Notes: generated by a model from the sequence alone, not told the origin. 64,000 bases of DNA from Ashinkailepas kermadecensis (GCA_034440615.1 JAOTOM010004369.1:118501-182500), one strand, 5' to 3'. Numbered from the stretch's first letter, positions 20,840 to 32,668 are shown. Numbers and translations: made by a program.

Positions 20840-21100
20840 CCGATAATTTTAAAGAAAATCATATGGATTATTTCCAAATCATGTAAGTGTACACACCCTC
20901 CCACTCATTTTACGGATAGACATATAAACCACATTAATACATATGGTAGTAGGCGACCAGAAAGGTTTCACATCTCTCACTGGTGGCAAAAGGTGCCTAC
21001 CGAGGAACAATGTTTGTACAGGGCTATTCCGAAACATGGTTTCCTACCATCTATAAGTCGGTGGCTGGGCAGCCATTTTGATATATAGCTTGTATGTGTG
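20840..21100 (+). repeat. unclassified interspersed repeat R1, copy 1
   Basis: The segment is homologous to the minus strand of 40901-41145. Shared words include AACCACATTAAT, AGTAGG, AGGTGCCTA, CAGGGCTATTCC and TGGTTTCCT. About 79% of a 90-bp core matches by eye. One frame (ending near 21088) encodes RAIPKHGFLPSISRWLGSHF, which aligns with RAIPKRGFLPSVSQWVGTHI in the other copy. I do not recognise the protein or the element class. Confidence 0.7.
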
Positions 21101-21296
21101 TTGGGGAAATATTTTGGTCATGCATGGTGTATGACAAGAATGAAGTTTGCCGGTAGCAGTGGGAGTGCCTCAATGGTTAATACGCGCACTGGCGAGGTGG
21201 GGATATAAGAACTGTCCCCGCCTTAGTCTTTTTCCGCAATAGGCATGACTGAAGCCGTCCATGGATCTGATCTTTCCGATATGTGGAAATTAATAG

Positions 21297-21444
21297 CAGG
21301 GGTGGACTTTTTCTAATATGATTAGGGGAGGGGGGCTCAAGCAGCTTCACACTCATATTGATCCGTTGTACGCACACATGACTAAGAGTGGAAGTCATTT
21401 GGGGTGGGGTCCCGATCCCCAAATGTATAAAAGTTCCACCCCTG
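21297..21444. mobile_element. 148-bp hAT-like MITE
   Basis: The left end reads CAGGGGTGGACTTTT. The right end, read inward on the minus strand, starts CAGGGGTGGAACTTTT. The inside is non-coding. TAATAG and ATAATAC flank the ends with a one-base offset, so a target-site duplication is at best decayed. Confidence 0.6.
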
Positions 21445-21807
21445 ATAATACCACGCACCACGGGCTCCACCACAACACAAATATGTAGGGGATATATCGG
21501 GGCTGGTGCATGCGGCATATCATTATATATCGCAGGAAGCGTCTATGGGCGTAGTGCTAAACTTAAAAAAATATTGAGTGGATCTGTCCGCCTCAGCTCC
21601 ATTGGTGGCAGAGCTCAAGCCAGGCACATCGCGTGGCGTTTAAAATGTGAAAATCGGTCAGTGACCTTGACTGTAGGGCCCGTCAAAGTTTGGAGGCTGG
21701 TTCGTGTCGGGACGCATACTCGGCGGAGGGTGGCCGGCGCCGAGTTAGACCGGACGCTCGGCCGACCGCACTCTGCATGGTCTTTGGTTAATGCATGCAA
21801 ACTTGAA

Positions 21808-21870
21808 TACCGACAATGCTACAATAAGCTGACTGTCAATCCAGAGAAGTGCACCCGCATCGCACGGCCT
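21808..21870 (+). pseudogene. possible LINE fragment (NKLTVNPEKC motif)
   Basis: Within a 209-residue open frame the residues NKLTVNPEKCTRI match the motif found just after the YADD block in many LINE reverse transcriptases. No other RT motif is recognisable on either side, so this could be coincidence. Confidence 0.3.
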
Positions 21871-23705
21871 GAGCCGTATCCACCGTACCAGCAACCGGAA
21901 TGCTTGACATCGACAGAGCGAAGGCGTCGAACAGCGGATGAGGACCAGGATAGCGTTAGGCAGGGCAAATCGCAGTCACAATTTTTCCAAAACATCAGTG
22001 CATGGAGTGGGCAATGAAGTGGGCATCCGAAGACTAACCAATTTTAACGCATGATCTTCGACTAACTTTTTATAGAGAAAAAGTAGTATACATTGCAATT
22101 ATGTTCTTTGCAGATACACCGGTAACTACACCGGAGAGTTTGTCCCAAAAGCGCCATACTAGCTGACAAAATATTGCACCAGGATCCCACCAGCTTCCCG
22201 TATCTAACTAGAGACCGCCGACTTTCCGCATCACCATTGGGTCTAACACATTCTCTGTGCATTGGCGGCTAGACTGCCGACTCCCAGCTGGGGGGGGGGG
22301 GGGGCGGAGTTCTGTGACAGCATTTCCTGGCGCCGCTGTGGTGTGCCACCGGCCCGGCCGGGTCCCACGGCTGGCCACCGCACCTGTGACCCAGAAGGGC
22401 CGCCCCAGAGCGGCCGGAGCCCGGCCGGACGTCACCAGCACGGGGCGTGCAGGGGTGTGTAATCAGCTGGCGCCGGGGTGTGTAATCAGGCCGGTGCGCC
22501 GTGCCGTGCTGGTGGTCCGATCGCTGTCCGATCGCCGGACCCCCTCCCGCCACCGCCACCGCCACCGACCCTTCCAGACGAAAACGGTCATCTCGACAAA
22601 GTCTGTAAGGCACGATTTATCCGCCGGAGCTAAGATAAATCCTGGATTTGACTGTAGTATACACCGGAATTTGACCACAAAAAGAACCGGTGGTATGTTA
22701 CTTGGAGTACCAAGACTGGCAAAACGTGCAGTGGGGCCATGAGCACTCCATGTTACCAAACGGCTGAATATTAATGTCTGAAAATGTCATTCACAATTAA
22801 TATTGGGAACACAACGCCATGCTCTGGCAGGTAGAAAGTCTGTTCAATATCACAATATTTTATTTCACTTTCTACATGGACTTCGGTTTAGGAGTAGCGT
22901 GGGTAGGAAATGCGGTGGCGCAAGCTTTGGCGGAGATCCTCACACGAGGTGGACAATGCGGTGAGGCACGTTTCAGAGGAGATCCTGAAGCTGAATGGGG
23001 GAATACGGTGAGGAATACAGTGGGGAATACGGCGTGGAACGTTCCTTTAGAACTTTGCACTCGGTGAGGAATGCAGTGGGAATAGTGTCGGCGGAAATCC
23101 CTCCACCAACTTCAGGAGAAGCGCATTTTCCATCATCTGATATAAGAACGACTTCGTTTTATTGACTTTGCCATATGACGTTTTTGCAATTTTTGCGCCG
23201 TTATTCAGATGTACTTCTTCTTAATACAAGCCGGTAGTTTTAGATATGAAATCAGACACCGTTGAAGGTGCAACGGTATTCACTGGTATGGCTCGCTTAA
23301 GCCGGCTGGACTGTGTATCCGGGCTCGGGGTCCATGAAGGACCCCGCTGGCAGGTCGGCGACGCTTCGAGGAGCGTCGTTTTTGCGTCGTTTTTGCGTCT
23401 TTGCGTCGGTCGGTGATGCCGACCTCTGAGTCAGCACGGCGCTAACTGAACGACTTCTGTTATCGATGGCGCTGGCCGCTTCGACACAGAACAGCCATCG
23501 GAGCGCCATCGGGGAATCTGCTCCCGGTTGGGCCCATCCATCGCCGGCCCAGCCGTCCGTCTCCATCACACCGACACCACACACAGGGCCGCAAACTCCT
23601 GCCTCTCATGGCACCTCAACAAAGCCGACCCTCGTGAAGCTTCTTTCGGATCGGAGACGGGAACGTAGCGCGGACAAAAAAATCCGCCGCCTGTAGGTCG
23701 GGGGC
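21871..23705. other. unassigned; GC-rich block 22257-22600
   Basis: The 22257-22600 block is CpG-dense and includes a 15-G run (22290-22304) and a near-duplicate GGGGTGTGTAATCAG at about 22451 and 22476. It could be a CpG-rich regulatory region or exon, but no protein is recognised. Degenerate GAGGAATACGGTG-like words recur at 22900-23075. Confidence 0.35.
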
Positions 23706-24011
23706 ACGAGCCTGATACCTGAGCCTGATGCCTGATGCCTGATACCTGATGCCTGATACCTGATGCCTGATGCTTGATGCCTTATGCCTGATGCCAGATG
23801 CCTGCAACGCGATGCTTGATGTCTGCTACGTGATGCCTGATGCCTGATGTCTGATGCCTGATAGCTGATACCTGATACCTGATGCCTGATGCCTGATACC
23901 TGATACCTGATACCTGATGCCTGATGCCTGATGCCTGATGCCTGATGCCTGATGCCTGATGCCTGATGCCTGATGCCTGATGCCTGATGTCTGAGCCTGA
24001 TGCTTGATGTA
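23706..24011. repeat. 7-bp CTGATGC array, about 42 copies
   Basis: Heptamers CTGATGC and CTGATAC, perfect at 23930-23990 and degenerate at the edges. On the minus strand it is read as repeating GIRHQAS residues because 7 x 3 = 21 bp has no stop. Confidence 0.95.
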
Positions 24012-24383
24012 GCCTGATGTGTTCATCCCACACACACTCAGCCGTGTAGTATTGTATTGTAGCATAGAAGCAGGGACAATCCACTTTCGCAAGTGGCAGT
24101 TACTTGCCCTTCTCAATCACAGCTTCAACGAAGCTAATAGCAATCCTAATGTTACCTGATACACAACACAGTTTAATAAGAAAAATGTCCACGCAACTGC
24201 GCCTCAGTCGACAGTGGAGACGATCGGAGCCCTCGCATGCTTTTTAAAAATCTGTACGCATACGCTAGACCTCATGACCAATAGCATGAGCATTGCAACG
24301 CTTGGGGGCACGGACACGAAGGTTCTATAACTATGACCGTTCCTAGCGTGAGATATATGAAGCATATGTAACCGGCCAAAACG

Positions 24384-25720
24384 TCACTGGGCAGCATCAT
24401 AATTAAATGGGAAGTAACTGAGTGGAGCTGGTGTGTCGTCGATGTCACAAAGCACAGAGTGTAGCAGACACAGGTCAGCATAACAGGCCAGCATTTCTCT
24501 CCCAATGGTATCCAACAGAGCGACACACACCGCCCGTGGTAATATATGCTTTGCACGTGACAGTACTGGAAGCATTCTGAAACACTTATTTTCTGTACGT
24601 GAGCGATGTGCTGGTTCCGTGCCAGATTTTCGTTTATTTTTGTTTATTATGATGCCTAGATTCCTCACATTGGCTGCACAGCTCAGAGTTTCCCCAATGA
24701 AAGAACCAGTCAGTTTTGGGTCCAGGAGGGCCAGTTAACGTCGGTCTCCAACAAGCACGGCTCTGTTTTGTATGTGTTCACTTTCACCCCGTGCTAAAGG
24801 AATCAGGCCATGCGAATGTCGAGTACTTCCTCCATGAACTGTGTCATCTCAGTAACACGAGAACGTTTACCTATAGCAGCAAACTGTGCGTCGTCGGCAT
24901 AACGAACCATGTGTATTTTGAACCCATTGATGTCCGGTGGAATGTGCTGCGACAAATAATTCGTAAAAACGTTGAGCAACAACGGTCCCAAACATGCCAC
25001 CTGAAACGTTCCGACAGTGATGTCGAGGGGTACAGAGAGTGTTCCGACGGTGATGTCGAGGGGTACAGAGAGTGTTCCGACGGTGATGTCGAGGGGTACA
25101 GAGAGTGTTCCGCAGACGATTACAGGCTGCCTGTGACCTTCTAGATAGCTCTTGAACGAGCCGGAGCTGATCTGGAGTTGCTGCAGCTTTAGTAACAGTG
25201 CATCGTGCGATACAGCATCATATTCTTTACTCATATCAAGCAGTGTCAGAATGGAAATTTCGGATCTGTCCATGCCAAAAAGAAGTTCATCTGCTATGGA
25301 AATAAGACCCGTGCAGGTTGAGTGGCGCGAGCAGAATCCATGTTGCTGTGTATAAAATAAGTGACTTGTGTTCATATAAATAGCGATCTGCCTGCGGACG
25401 AATTTCTCGACCACCATTAAAACATGACTGGAACGTTGGTGATCGGTCGAAAATATGAAGCATTAGACCGGTCACCTGCTTTGTGAAGGGGAACTATGGC
25501 TGACTTTTCCACGAGGTAGGAACGGTGTCGGGGGCGATGCCTTTGTTTGCGATGGAAAGAAGCGTGTCCGACCACCAGGCAATTTTTGGACGACTTGCAC
25601 AGGAATGTCACCATCGACACACAACACTTCGTTGGGCATGTTGAACAGCGTCGTATGGGGCTGGTCAAATGCAACGGACACGAGGTTTAATACTTCGCTA
25701 TTCATACGCGAAGACACCGT
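24384..25720 (-). pseudogene. decayed jockey-type LINE reverse transcriptase
   Basis: On the minus strand the reading begins near 25720 with LVEKSAIVPLHKAGDRSNAS and YFRPITNVPVMF, the opening of the RT fingers. After a frameshift, 25417-24803 encodes MVVEKFVRRQIAIYM, QQHGFCSRHSTCTGL and LTLLDMSKEYDAVSH, the motif with the first catalytic Asp. Then come a decayed QVACLGPLLLNVFTNYLSQ and MVRYADDAQFAAIG, the YADD catalytic box, which is intact. A further shift leads to 24668-24384 with MRNLGIIINKN and PVLSRAKHILPRAV. The order of blocks matches jockey-group LINEs. At least three frame changes, altered QGS and NDL residues, and a 33-bp triplication show it is dead. No endonuclease domain is visible upstream. 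Confidence 0.85.
25008..25112. repeat. 33-bp in-frame triplication inside the LINE RT
   Basis: GTTCCGACGGTGATGTCGAG and the next 13 bases occur three times. In the LINE frame this gives three copies of GTLSVPLDITV, so the repeat expanded without breaking the frame. Confidence 0.95.
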
Positions 25721-25970
25721 TTCGTTGCATCGTTTGTGAGCATGAACCAGGTTTGTATTTCAGCTTTTAGCTCACGGCTTCTCCTGTAAATGGCTAAACA
25801 TGCTGCTGGAGATTATGGACAAGGCGCAATAAACAGCCGCGTTGCAACCCACGCCAATGTAACAAGCTCGAACCACAGTAGAATAGTCCCTGTGTATTTT
25901 ATGTGTTCACTTCGTTCTTACTGTTGATACTTCGTCACTTTTGTTAAAATCGCGCCAAACCACACGCAGT

Positions 25971-26272
25971 ACACAGTAAACCGGTATACCGGCCGGGCGG
26001 TACCGACGTTAACAGCAGTTCGGTCAGCACAGCACAGTAAACCGGTGTACCGGCCGGGCTGTGCCGACGTTAACAGCAGTTCAGTCAGCACAGCACAGTA
26101 AACCGGTGTATCGGCCGGGCGGTATCGACGTTAACAGCAGTTCGGTCAGCACAGCACAGTAAACCGGTATACAGGCCGGGCGGTACCGACGTTAACAGCA
26201 GTTCGGTCAGCACAGCACAGTAGACCGGTATACCGGCCGGGCGGTGCCGACGTTAACAGCAGTTCGGTCTGT
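25971..26272. repeat. 61-bp minisatellite, 5 copies
   Basis: The unit runs from CACAGTAAACCGGTATACCG through GACGTTAACAGCAGTTCGGT. Copies start near 25972, 26033, 26094, 26155 and 26216. CCGGTATACCGG is a perfect 12-bp palindrome in units 1 and 5 and is altered by single bases in the others. Confidence 0.95.
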
Positions 26273-27050
26273 TACTCAGCCACAATTAATCAGTCTAAAC
26301 ACGCCTCAAAAGCGGCTGCGAGCAGACAGGCCGCAAGTGGTCCCCCGTTCGTTTGTTACTTAGCCGTAAATTGATGTAGATTAAGAGGCATTTAAAAGTG
26401 CTTGATACCAATCAGGGAGAAATCAAACCCTGCTAGGGCGTGTTACTATGCTACGGGAGCGCCATATTTCACCCACACGCGGCCCTGGTTTGCATAAAGC
26501 GTCCATTTAGCTGCCGAAAACGAATCACACGGGGTGGGCGATAGCCGACCTTAACGGGCGGCCGCGCCGTCTGGCTCCCGTCAGCCAATTTAGCCAACTT
26601 TTAACTGCGCTAACTTGTGCGGTGGCTTCCATCCATGGCCGGCCGAGCCCAGGCCGACGGTGGCCGCTGGTATTGGGGATGTGGGGATGCTGGGGATGCT
26701 GGGGATCTGATGGGAGGCCGCCGTGGCGAGCGAGATCCTCACTGCACAGGGTTGTGGTAAAGAGAGGGAGGGATAGACAGCGAAAGAGGAAGAGATAGAG
26801 AGAGGGAGAGAGGGGAGGGGGAATGCAGTTTAACAGGATGCGTACTGGGGAGGCGGACAATCAGCCTGGCTCTGCCATCAGGGTAGATCCCGTGGCTGGC
26901 AGCGTCTTCCGGAGAGGGCACAGCTGTCAGGCGTGGCTTCCGATTGAACCTCGGACAGCGGCGGTGGAGAACTTGTGGATCTCGCCAGCCCAAATGATAC
27001 CCTCTCGGCGTGATTCCGGCTGCTGTCAATCAGACCCTTGGGCCGATTTC
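26273..27050. other. unassigned; purine-rich tract 26757-26822
   Basis: GGGGATGCT repeats at 26675-26710, and a GA-rich tract with GAGAGAGGGAG words lies at 26757-26822. No gene is recognised. Confidence 0.4.
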
Positions 27051-27215
27051 TGTTCGGCAGCTCAGTTGGCAGGGCGTTGGACTCTTAATCGTAAGATTAC
27101 GGCTTCAAATCCCATAGCAGGCGGGATCGCCGAGTTCATCCGCGACCAAACGGCGTGAGAGGTGGGGACGCTATATGACCTAGCAGTTGAATGCGTCGTA
27201 AAAGAGCCCATGGTT
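27051..27215 (+). mobile_element. tRNA-Lys-headed SINE (copy 3)
   Basis: The head contains GCTCAGTTGGCAGGGCGTTG (D-arm and box A), then GACTCTTAATC with anticodon CTT as in tRNA-Lys, and a box B decayed to GGCTTCAAATCCC. The body GCGACCAAACGGCGTGAGAG, ACGCTATATGACCTAGCAG and GAATGCGTCGTAAAAGA matches the bodies of the other two SINEs in this window. Confidence 0.75.
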
Positions 27216-27411
27216 CTTCTTCTTCGTCGATTTCCGGTTGCAGTCGTGCCGTTGAAAAGCATCACACCGTGGTGACGCGGCCGCTGGATGCGCATTCTGG
27301 GCGCGTGATATTTTTGCTTCATCTAATCTCGGACAAGCTTTGCCTTGGCCGGCTCCCTCCCAGTCCCAGGCGGTATCTCTGCTGAGTGTTTGCCGTGCGG
27401 TGGCATAAGCC

Positions 27412-27613
27412 ATGAGCGGCCGGCGCGTGCGGAGCCCGGCTCACGGGCATCATCTGGCCACGGACTCCTCGGCCCTGTGGCACGCCTGGAGGGCGCGGCC
27501 CCGCCTGTGCCAATGAGCGGCCGGCGCGCGCGGAGCCCGGCTCACGGGCATGATCTGGCCACGGACTCCTCGGCCCTGTGGCACGCCTGGAGGGCGCGAC
27601 CCCGCCTGTGCCA
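27412..27613. repeat. 101-bp tandem duplication
   Basis: ATGAGCGGCCGGCGCG begins at 27412 and again at 27513. The two copies differ at only a few sites (for example GCATCATC versus GCATGATC). They are GC-rich and open in several frames. Confidence 0.95.
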
Positions 27614-27759
27614 CCGCAGCAGTCCGCCGTCCACCGGGCTCCAGACATCTGGGGAGCACCGCCGTGTGCACTGCGTGCTGTGGCAAGGCAGTCCGGCAGC
27701 AGGATGGTGTTCACAACTGTCCAGCAATGATGTTGGAAAGCGGAACCTCTGCCCGTGTG

Positions 27760-28066
27760 CACGGTGTGGTATGTATGTGTGTCTAACTAGATGTGTGTGC
27801 ACTGTGTGGTATGTGCATGTGTGTAACTAGATGTATGTGCATGTGTCTAACTAGATGTGTGTGTACGGTGTGGCATGTGAGTGTGTCTAACTAGATGTGT
27901 GTGCACTGTGTGGTATGTGAGTGTGTCTAACTAGATGTGCGTGCACTGTGTGGTATGTGAGTGTGTCTAACTAGATGTGTGTGCACGGTGTGGTCTGTGA
28001 GTGTGTCTAACTAGATGTGTGTGTACGGTGTGGTATGTGCATGTGTCTAACTATGTGTGTGTGTGT
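27760..28066. repeat. 38-bp GT-rich minisatellite, about 7-8 copies
   Basis: The unit has GTGTCTAACTAGATGTGTGT followed by GCACTGTGTGGTATGTGA. Some units lose part of the second half, and the last has an expanded (GT)n. Confidence 0.9.
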
Positions 28067-29407
28067 GCACGACAAAAGCCGTCGATGAAAGACGCAACTA
28101 TTATCAACGCAATTTCGCATTAGAGGGCTCTCCATCACCCCTGTTTGTCTCCTGAAGTGCCGGCGGCCTCTCCCTCGGCAGCCGCTAAATTCCCAGTTTC
28201 ACACTAAGTTTGCGTTAGTCGGGGCCATAACTTACCGATTACGTCTGTTTAAGTCCCCAGAGCAACACTGGGTTAACACTCCGGGAGTGCGACCGACTGC
28301 AAATTTCGGTCATTGTCGTTCGTGTGGGACGTCAATGGAGGTGGAGGTGGAGGTGGAGGAGCCGGTGGCCCATGAGCTCCGACACAGAAGGGTGGGAGTG
28401 TGCGGACGGCTGGACCCTGCCTATCGATACTGTAGGCAAAGCATTGCCTCCCTGGGCGTTGTGTGCAAAGATGAACCGCATTCGACTAGGCATTTTCTTG
28501 AGCTTCCTTCACATGGCGGGGGCCTCTGTCGCAGCCTGTATGTGCTATCTGGGGATTTCCGGGCTTTGTTGCTTTGTTTGTTGTTTGCACTTCAGTCCAA
28601 TGAACTGCGAACAAATTCATAGGGCAAATTATACCAGGCATACTTGATGGGAGATGTTGGTGTCGCATGTTTTCCTCCTCTGTTTCCGGAGATGCTGCAC
28701 TTACACGCTCCTAATATTGCCTCCCGGCGCTAGCTGCTGCGGGAAAAACAGCCAAACAGCCAAACAGCCAAACAGCATTCGTTAGTACTACAAACTATTC
28801 CCACTCGTTGCATATTGAAGAGGGCTGGCGGGCGAAGTTTCTAACGAAGACACAAACTCCCTCAAGCTGCTCTCCAAGTCGCATGCTTTCATCTGGGATT
28901 CCTTTGTTCGATGTTTGCCGGCAGTGAAGGGTGCTTAGAGCCGCGCCGCCTCTGTCGACCGACTGATATTGGATGCAGGTGGGCGAGTCGGCCGGTCCAG
29001 TCAGCGAGCACCCACTCCCAGGCACGGAAACACTGCTGCCGGACGACAAAAACGGCCAGAAGCAGAAGTGCACACACTGTAATTTGCCAGGAGGAGTGGG
29101 GAAAGAGACGGACAGCACAGCAGTCCACCTTTCAAAGCCACAATTGTCTCGAGTGTTTCAAGATAAAATTAACTTCTTGGGAAATGCACGCCAGGAGCAG
29201 CCAACAGGTTTTGAGGTTTTGCCGACAGTGTCTTGCTAGGTAAGTCGAAGCTCAGCGGGTAAGACCACAACTTGGGGAAAAGTTCTCCCAAAGTGAGGCC
29301 ATTCTCTCCATCCAATACCAAAACACTCTCACAATTCTGCGTGGATGTCAGCCAGATATTCGACAATGCAAAAGTTTCGCACCATCAGCATCTAACGAAA
29401 AACAGCG

Positions 29408-29414
<7 letters not shown>
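28067..29414. other. unassigned; two tiny repeats
   Basis: GGAGGT repeats at 28335-28360, and ACAGCCAAAC occurs three times at 28747-28776. Short open frames have no recognised homology. Confidence 0.4.

Positions 29415-29441
<27 letters not shown>
29415..29441. repeat. (GA)n microsatellite
   Basis: A run of GA dinucleotides with one interruption at its start. Confidence 0.9.
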
Positions 29442-29884
29442 GCAAAGAGGAAGGTTCAAAGGCAGATTGAACTATTTCCATCTTCAAGGGCTGAGCAGGT
29501 CGATAATTTCATATCAGTGTTGTTAATGATAGTGGAATGCATCTCACACAAAAATACGGAAACCCGCCATGTCTCCCAAACACCACCAGCTACATCTCCC
29601 AGCCGTCATCAGCCACACATCCCATCCATCACATTCCATCCGATCCCGGCCATCACGTTCCACCAGCAACATCTGGACAGCTCGTTCCATCACGTCCGTC
29701 TGCCGCTGTATCGCAGCATCAACGACGGCCGAGTTAATCGGCGTCAATTAGAGCGGGTCTCGCGCCGTTATCGCGGCGCGCCATCTCCGGCGACGGCTGC
29801 AGCGTGCTGGCGGGTCGTCTGTCACCTCCCACCTCACGAACTCAGCACAGCAGTATCACGTCACAGACTCGTCACCGCATCCGT
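29442..29884. other. unassigned sequence
   Basis: A CCATC/CATCAC-rich stretch (29575-29720) is weakly repetitive. Nothing else is seen. Confidence 0.4.
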
Positions 29885-30108
29885 CACGGAACCCGTCGCA
29901 GTACCTGCAACAGTGTCTGTGACAGTACCCCAGTCACAGTACCCATCACAGTACCCGTCACAACACTCGTCACAGCATCCGTAGCAATACCAGTTACAAC
30001 ATCCGTCACATAGCCCGTCACAGTACCCGTCACATTATCCGTCGCAATAGCCGACACAGTACCTGTCACAGCACCTGTCACAGTATCCGTCACAGAGCAG
30101 AAACAGCG
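29885..30108. repeat. 12-bp CACAGTACCCGT array, about 18 copies
   Basis: Dodecamers such as CACAGTACCCGT, CACAGCATCCGT and CACATTATCCGT succeed each other with frequent substitutions. Confidence 0.85.
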
Positions 30109-30291
30109 TCTGCTGTAATATGGTCACAGTGTCGTCCCGACGCCACAGTAAGAGAGTATCGTCATGCATCGCTACAATACCACCACGCAGTGTCATCATG
30201 TTGTCACCGCATTGTTTCACGCTCCCGTAACGCTGCGTGACGCATTCGTCACGCCGCCGTCTCACCGCCGTCAAATGTTGTGTCCGGTATC

Positions 30292-30750
30292 CTACAGCAC
30301 CCCACGGCACCTTCCAGCAACCGACGGCACCTCACGGCACCCTACGACACCCTACACACTCCAGGGCATCCCATGGAACCCAGCGGTACCGCACAGTGAC
30401 CAGGCGTATCACACAGCACGCCGTGGCATACCACGGCACTCCACGGCGCCCCACGGCACCCCACGGCACCCCACGCCCCACGGCACCCCACGGCACCCCA
30501 CAGTACCCCACGGCACCCCACGGCACCCCACGGCACCCCACAACACCCTACAAATCCCACCGCGTCCTGTTGCACCCCACGGCATCTTACAGCACTCCAC
30601 GGCACCCCACGGCACCCCACAACACCCTACAAATCCCACCGCGTCCTGTTGCACCCCACGGCATCTTACAGCACTCTACACACGTCATGAGACTCCACGG
30701 CACCCCACAGTACTTCATGGCACCCAACAGTACCTCGTGGCACCTCACGG
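30292..30750. repeat. 10-bp CCCACGGCAC array with a higher-order duplication
   Basis: Decamers of CCCACGGCAC are nearly perfect at 30430-30540 and degenerate at both ends. A longer block containing CCTACAAATCCCACCGCGTC is duplicated about 81 bp apart (near 30547 and 30628). Confidence 0.9.
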
Positions 30751-30776
30751 CACTGGCTGGCTGGCCAGCCAGTGCC

Positions 30777-30982
30777 AGAATGGGCCGGCGCTATATGGCC
30801 AGATCAGCAGAGCGGGCCTGTGAATGGGCTGGCGCTATGGCCGGATCAGCAAAGCGGGCCCGTGAATGGGCCGGAGCTATAGCAAGATCAGCAAAGCGGC
30901 CCGTTCATGGGCCTGCACATTAGCCAGATCAATGCGGCGTCCCGTGAATGGGCCAGCTCGATAGCCAGATCAGTGGAGCGGC
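30777..30982. repeat. ~44-bp minisatellite, about 4.5 copies
   Basis: GAATGGGCCGGCGCTAT with GCCAGATCAGCAAAGCGG recurs with substitutions. It lies just after the decamer array. Confidence 0.85.
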
Positions 30983-32344
30983 CTTGGCGGTGAGACACCC
31001 GCCGTCAGTCTGACCTGCCAATCTGGCGGTTTTTTGCAGGCCATGCCAGTGGCGATCCGTCTCCGTCGGTCGGACGACCGACAGAGTGGGCCGCCGTAAT
31101 GAGCTAACGACGGCCATGATTCAGCCCACGCCGGGCCCGACGGCGCTCCACTGAACGCGTGCGAGCCGGGCGGACCGGTCGCACTCGTCCGCAGTCGTTC
31201 GTGCGCGACCGCAGTACGGCAGGGCAGCGCGCTGCTCGCGCGGCAGATTATCGCCGACAAAGGCTGATTCTTGCTTCTGCAATAGCAAAGGCTTCCCAAA
31301 AACAGTTCACTTAAACATGAAACCGCATCTTGAATGCATCTAAAGAGAACACCGCTTTATGTAGCTAAACAGACAGCACGTTTGCATACAGCTAAGGGAC
31401 CACCCATTTATGCATCTGAATAGACTGGGCCTTGCATACACCTCAAGAGAAGCCATTGACGGTGTCTTCCAAATGAAGACCAGCCAGCCATTTCTCTCCC
31501 CTCACATACTCTCGCCACCGTACAGGCAGTGTGTGGTTAATTTACTCCAAATCGCCGGCGGCGCAGGATGATGTGTCAGCTGTGTCCGCGGACACCATGT
31601 GTCCGCGGACTCTCCACCGGACACCGCCCCTGCCGGTGGTGTCCGTTGTCCGTTGGAGCCGGCCCGCCCCGGCCACCCATCGGCGGCCGCAGGCAGACGC
31701 CGGCCTCGCTCCTGTTGTCCGGTGTGTCCGTATGGTCGGTGGTGCACGGGGCGGTGCGATATCTGACGACACAGACGGCGGTCGCCGTCTCCGCGCCGGC
31801 TGCCATCTGCGCCGACACGGCCATCCCTCACGGCTGACTGACCGCGGGGCTCTTGGGCGTGGTTATCAGCTGCACCAGACGGGCGCGCCCTGTACCGTGC
31901 CCTTCTGGCGACACACACTTAGGGCACATGCGTGTGTGTGTGTGGGGGGGGGGGGTGTAGGGGCTGTCTCGAACATCAACTTGACTAGTGGTCGCCGGAT
32001 TGCCCCGAAACCGATATTTCTTCCGGACATTGAAGTGTAATTTGTCGATTTTGAGAACATTGACGCCATTTGGCGATTATTGCACAAAGGGTACTGCTGA
32101 TATAGAAACCGCTGCTGTGTTTATTAGCCGCATTTACGTCAAATGTGACTAGAATGCATAGCCACGGCTGCAGAACATCGTCAGAGGAATCTACCAATCA
32201 TAGAGATGTTTTGGACCACGATTTGTTATTTGTCGCCTTCCCAATGTCCGTCATCCCTATTGGAAATGTCTGCAGCGCTGCATCGTCATCAGGGGCACGG
32301 TGGCAAACCGCCAGGATGCCGGCGGCACGCCTCAGCCGGATCAG
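30983..32344. other. unassigned; GC-rich blocks 31110-31260 and 31555-31850
   Basis: Both blocks are CpG-dense, and either could be a CpG-rich regulatory region. Open frames on both strands (for example 31531-32040 and 31502-31918) are unrecognised. A (GT)n-G(10) run lies at 31931-31956. Confidence 0.35.
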
Positions 32345-32430
32345 CGGCACTTCGGCACCGTCTGGGTCTGGGTCAGCACCGTCTGGGTCTGGGTCAGCAC
32401 CGTCTGCACCGTCTGGGTCAACACCGTCAG
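32345..32430. repeat. 24-bp GGCACCGTCTGGGTCTGGGT repeat, about 3 copies
   Basis: CACCGTCTGGGTCTGGGTCA is repeated twice and then decays to CACCGTCTGCACCGTCTGGG. Confidence 0.85.
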
Positions 32431-32668
32431 GCGCGACGGCACCAGCGACGAGCGGGCGGCGTGGGCCACGCCGCCGCCGAGGGTCCCTCGATCTCGCCCA
32501 AACCACATGTGGTTGCTGAAGGTGAACCTGAAGGTGAACTGCAGCTGGGAGTCGTTGACATTGCTGTTCGGTCACGATTCCGTGGAAGCCACGAGCTCGT
32601 AGCGCTCCAGTGCTTCAGCACAGGCTCGTAACTCCAAGTTGCCTTTTAAGACGGCGGAAATTCGCCTC

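Noticed and set aside
23706..24011. CRISPR-like array (regular 7-bp periodicity)
   Set aside because: There are no spacers between repeats, it is a simple heptamer array, and the window is eukaryotic in character.
25971..26272. CRISPR-like array (61-bp period)
   Set aside because: The entire 61-bp unit is conserved, with no unique spacers.
30164..30923. 219- and 228-residue plus frames
   Set aside because: They mostly consist of the CCCACGGCAC decamer array and a following minisatellite.
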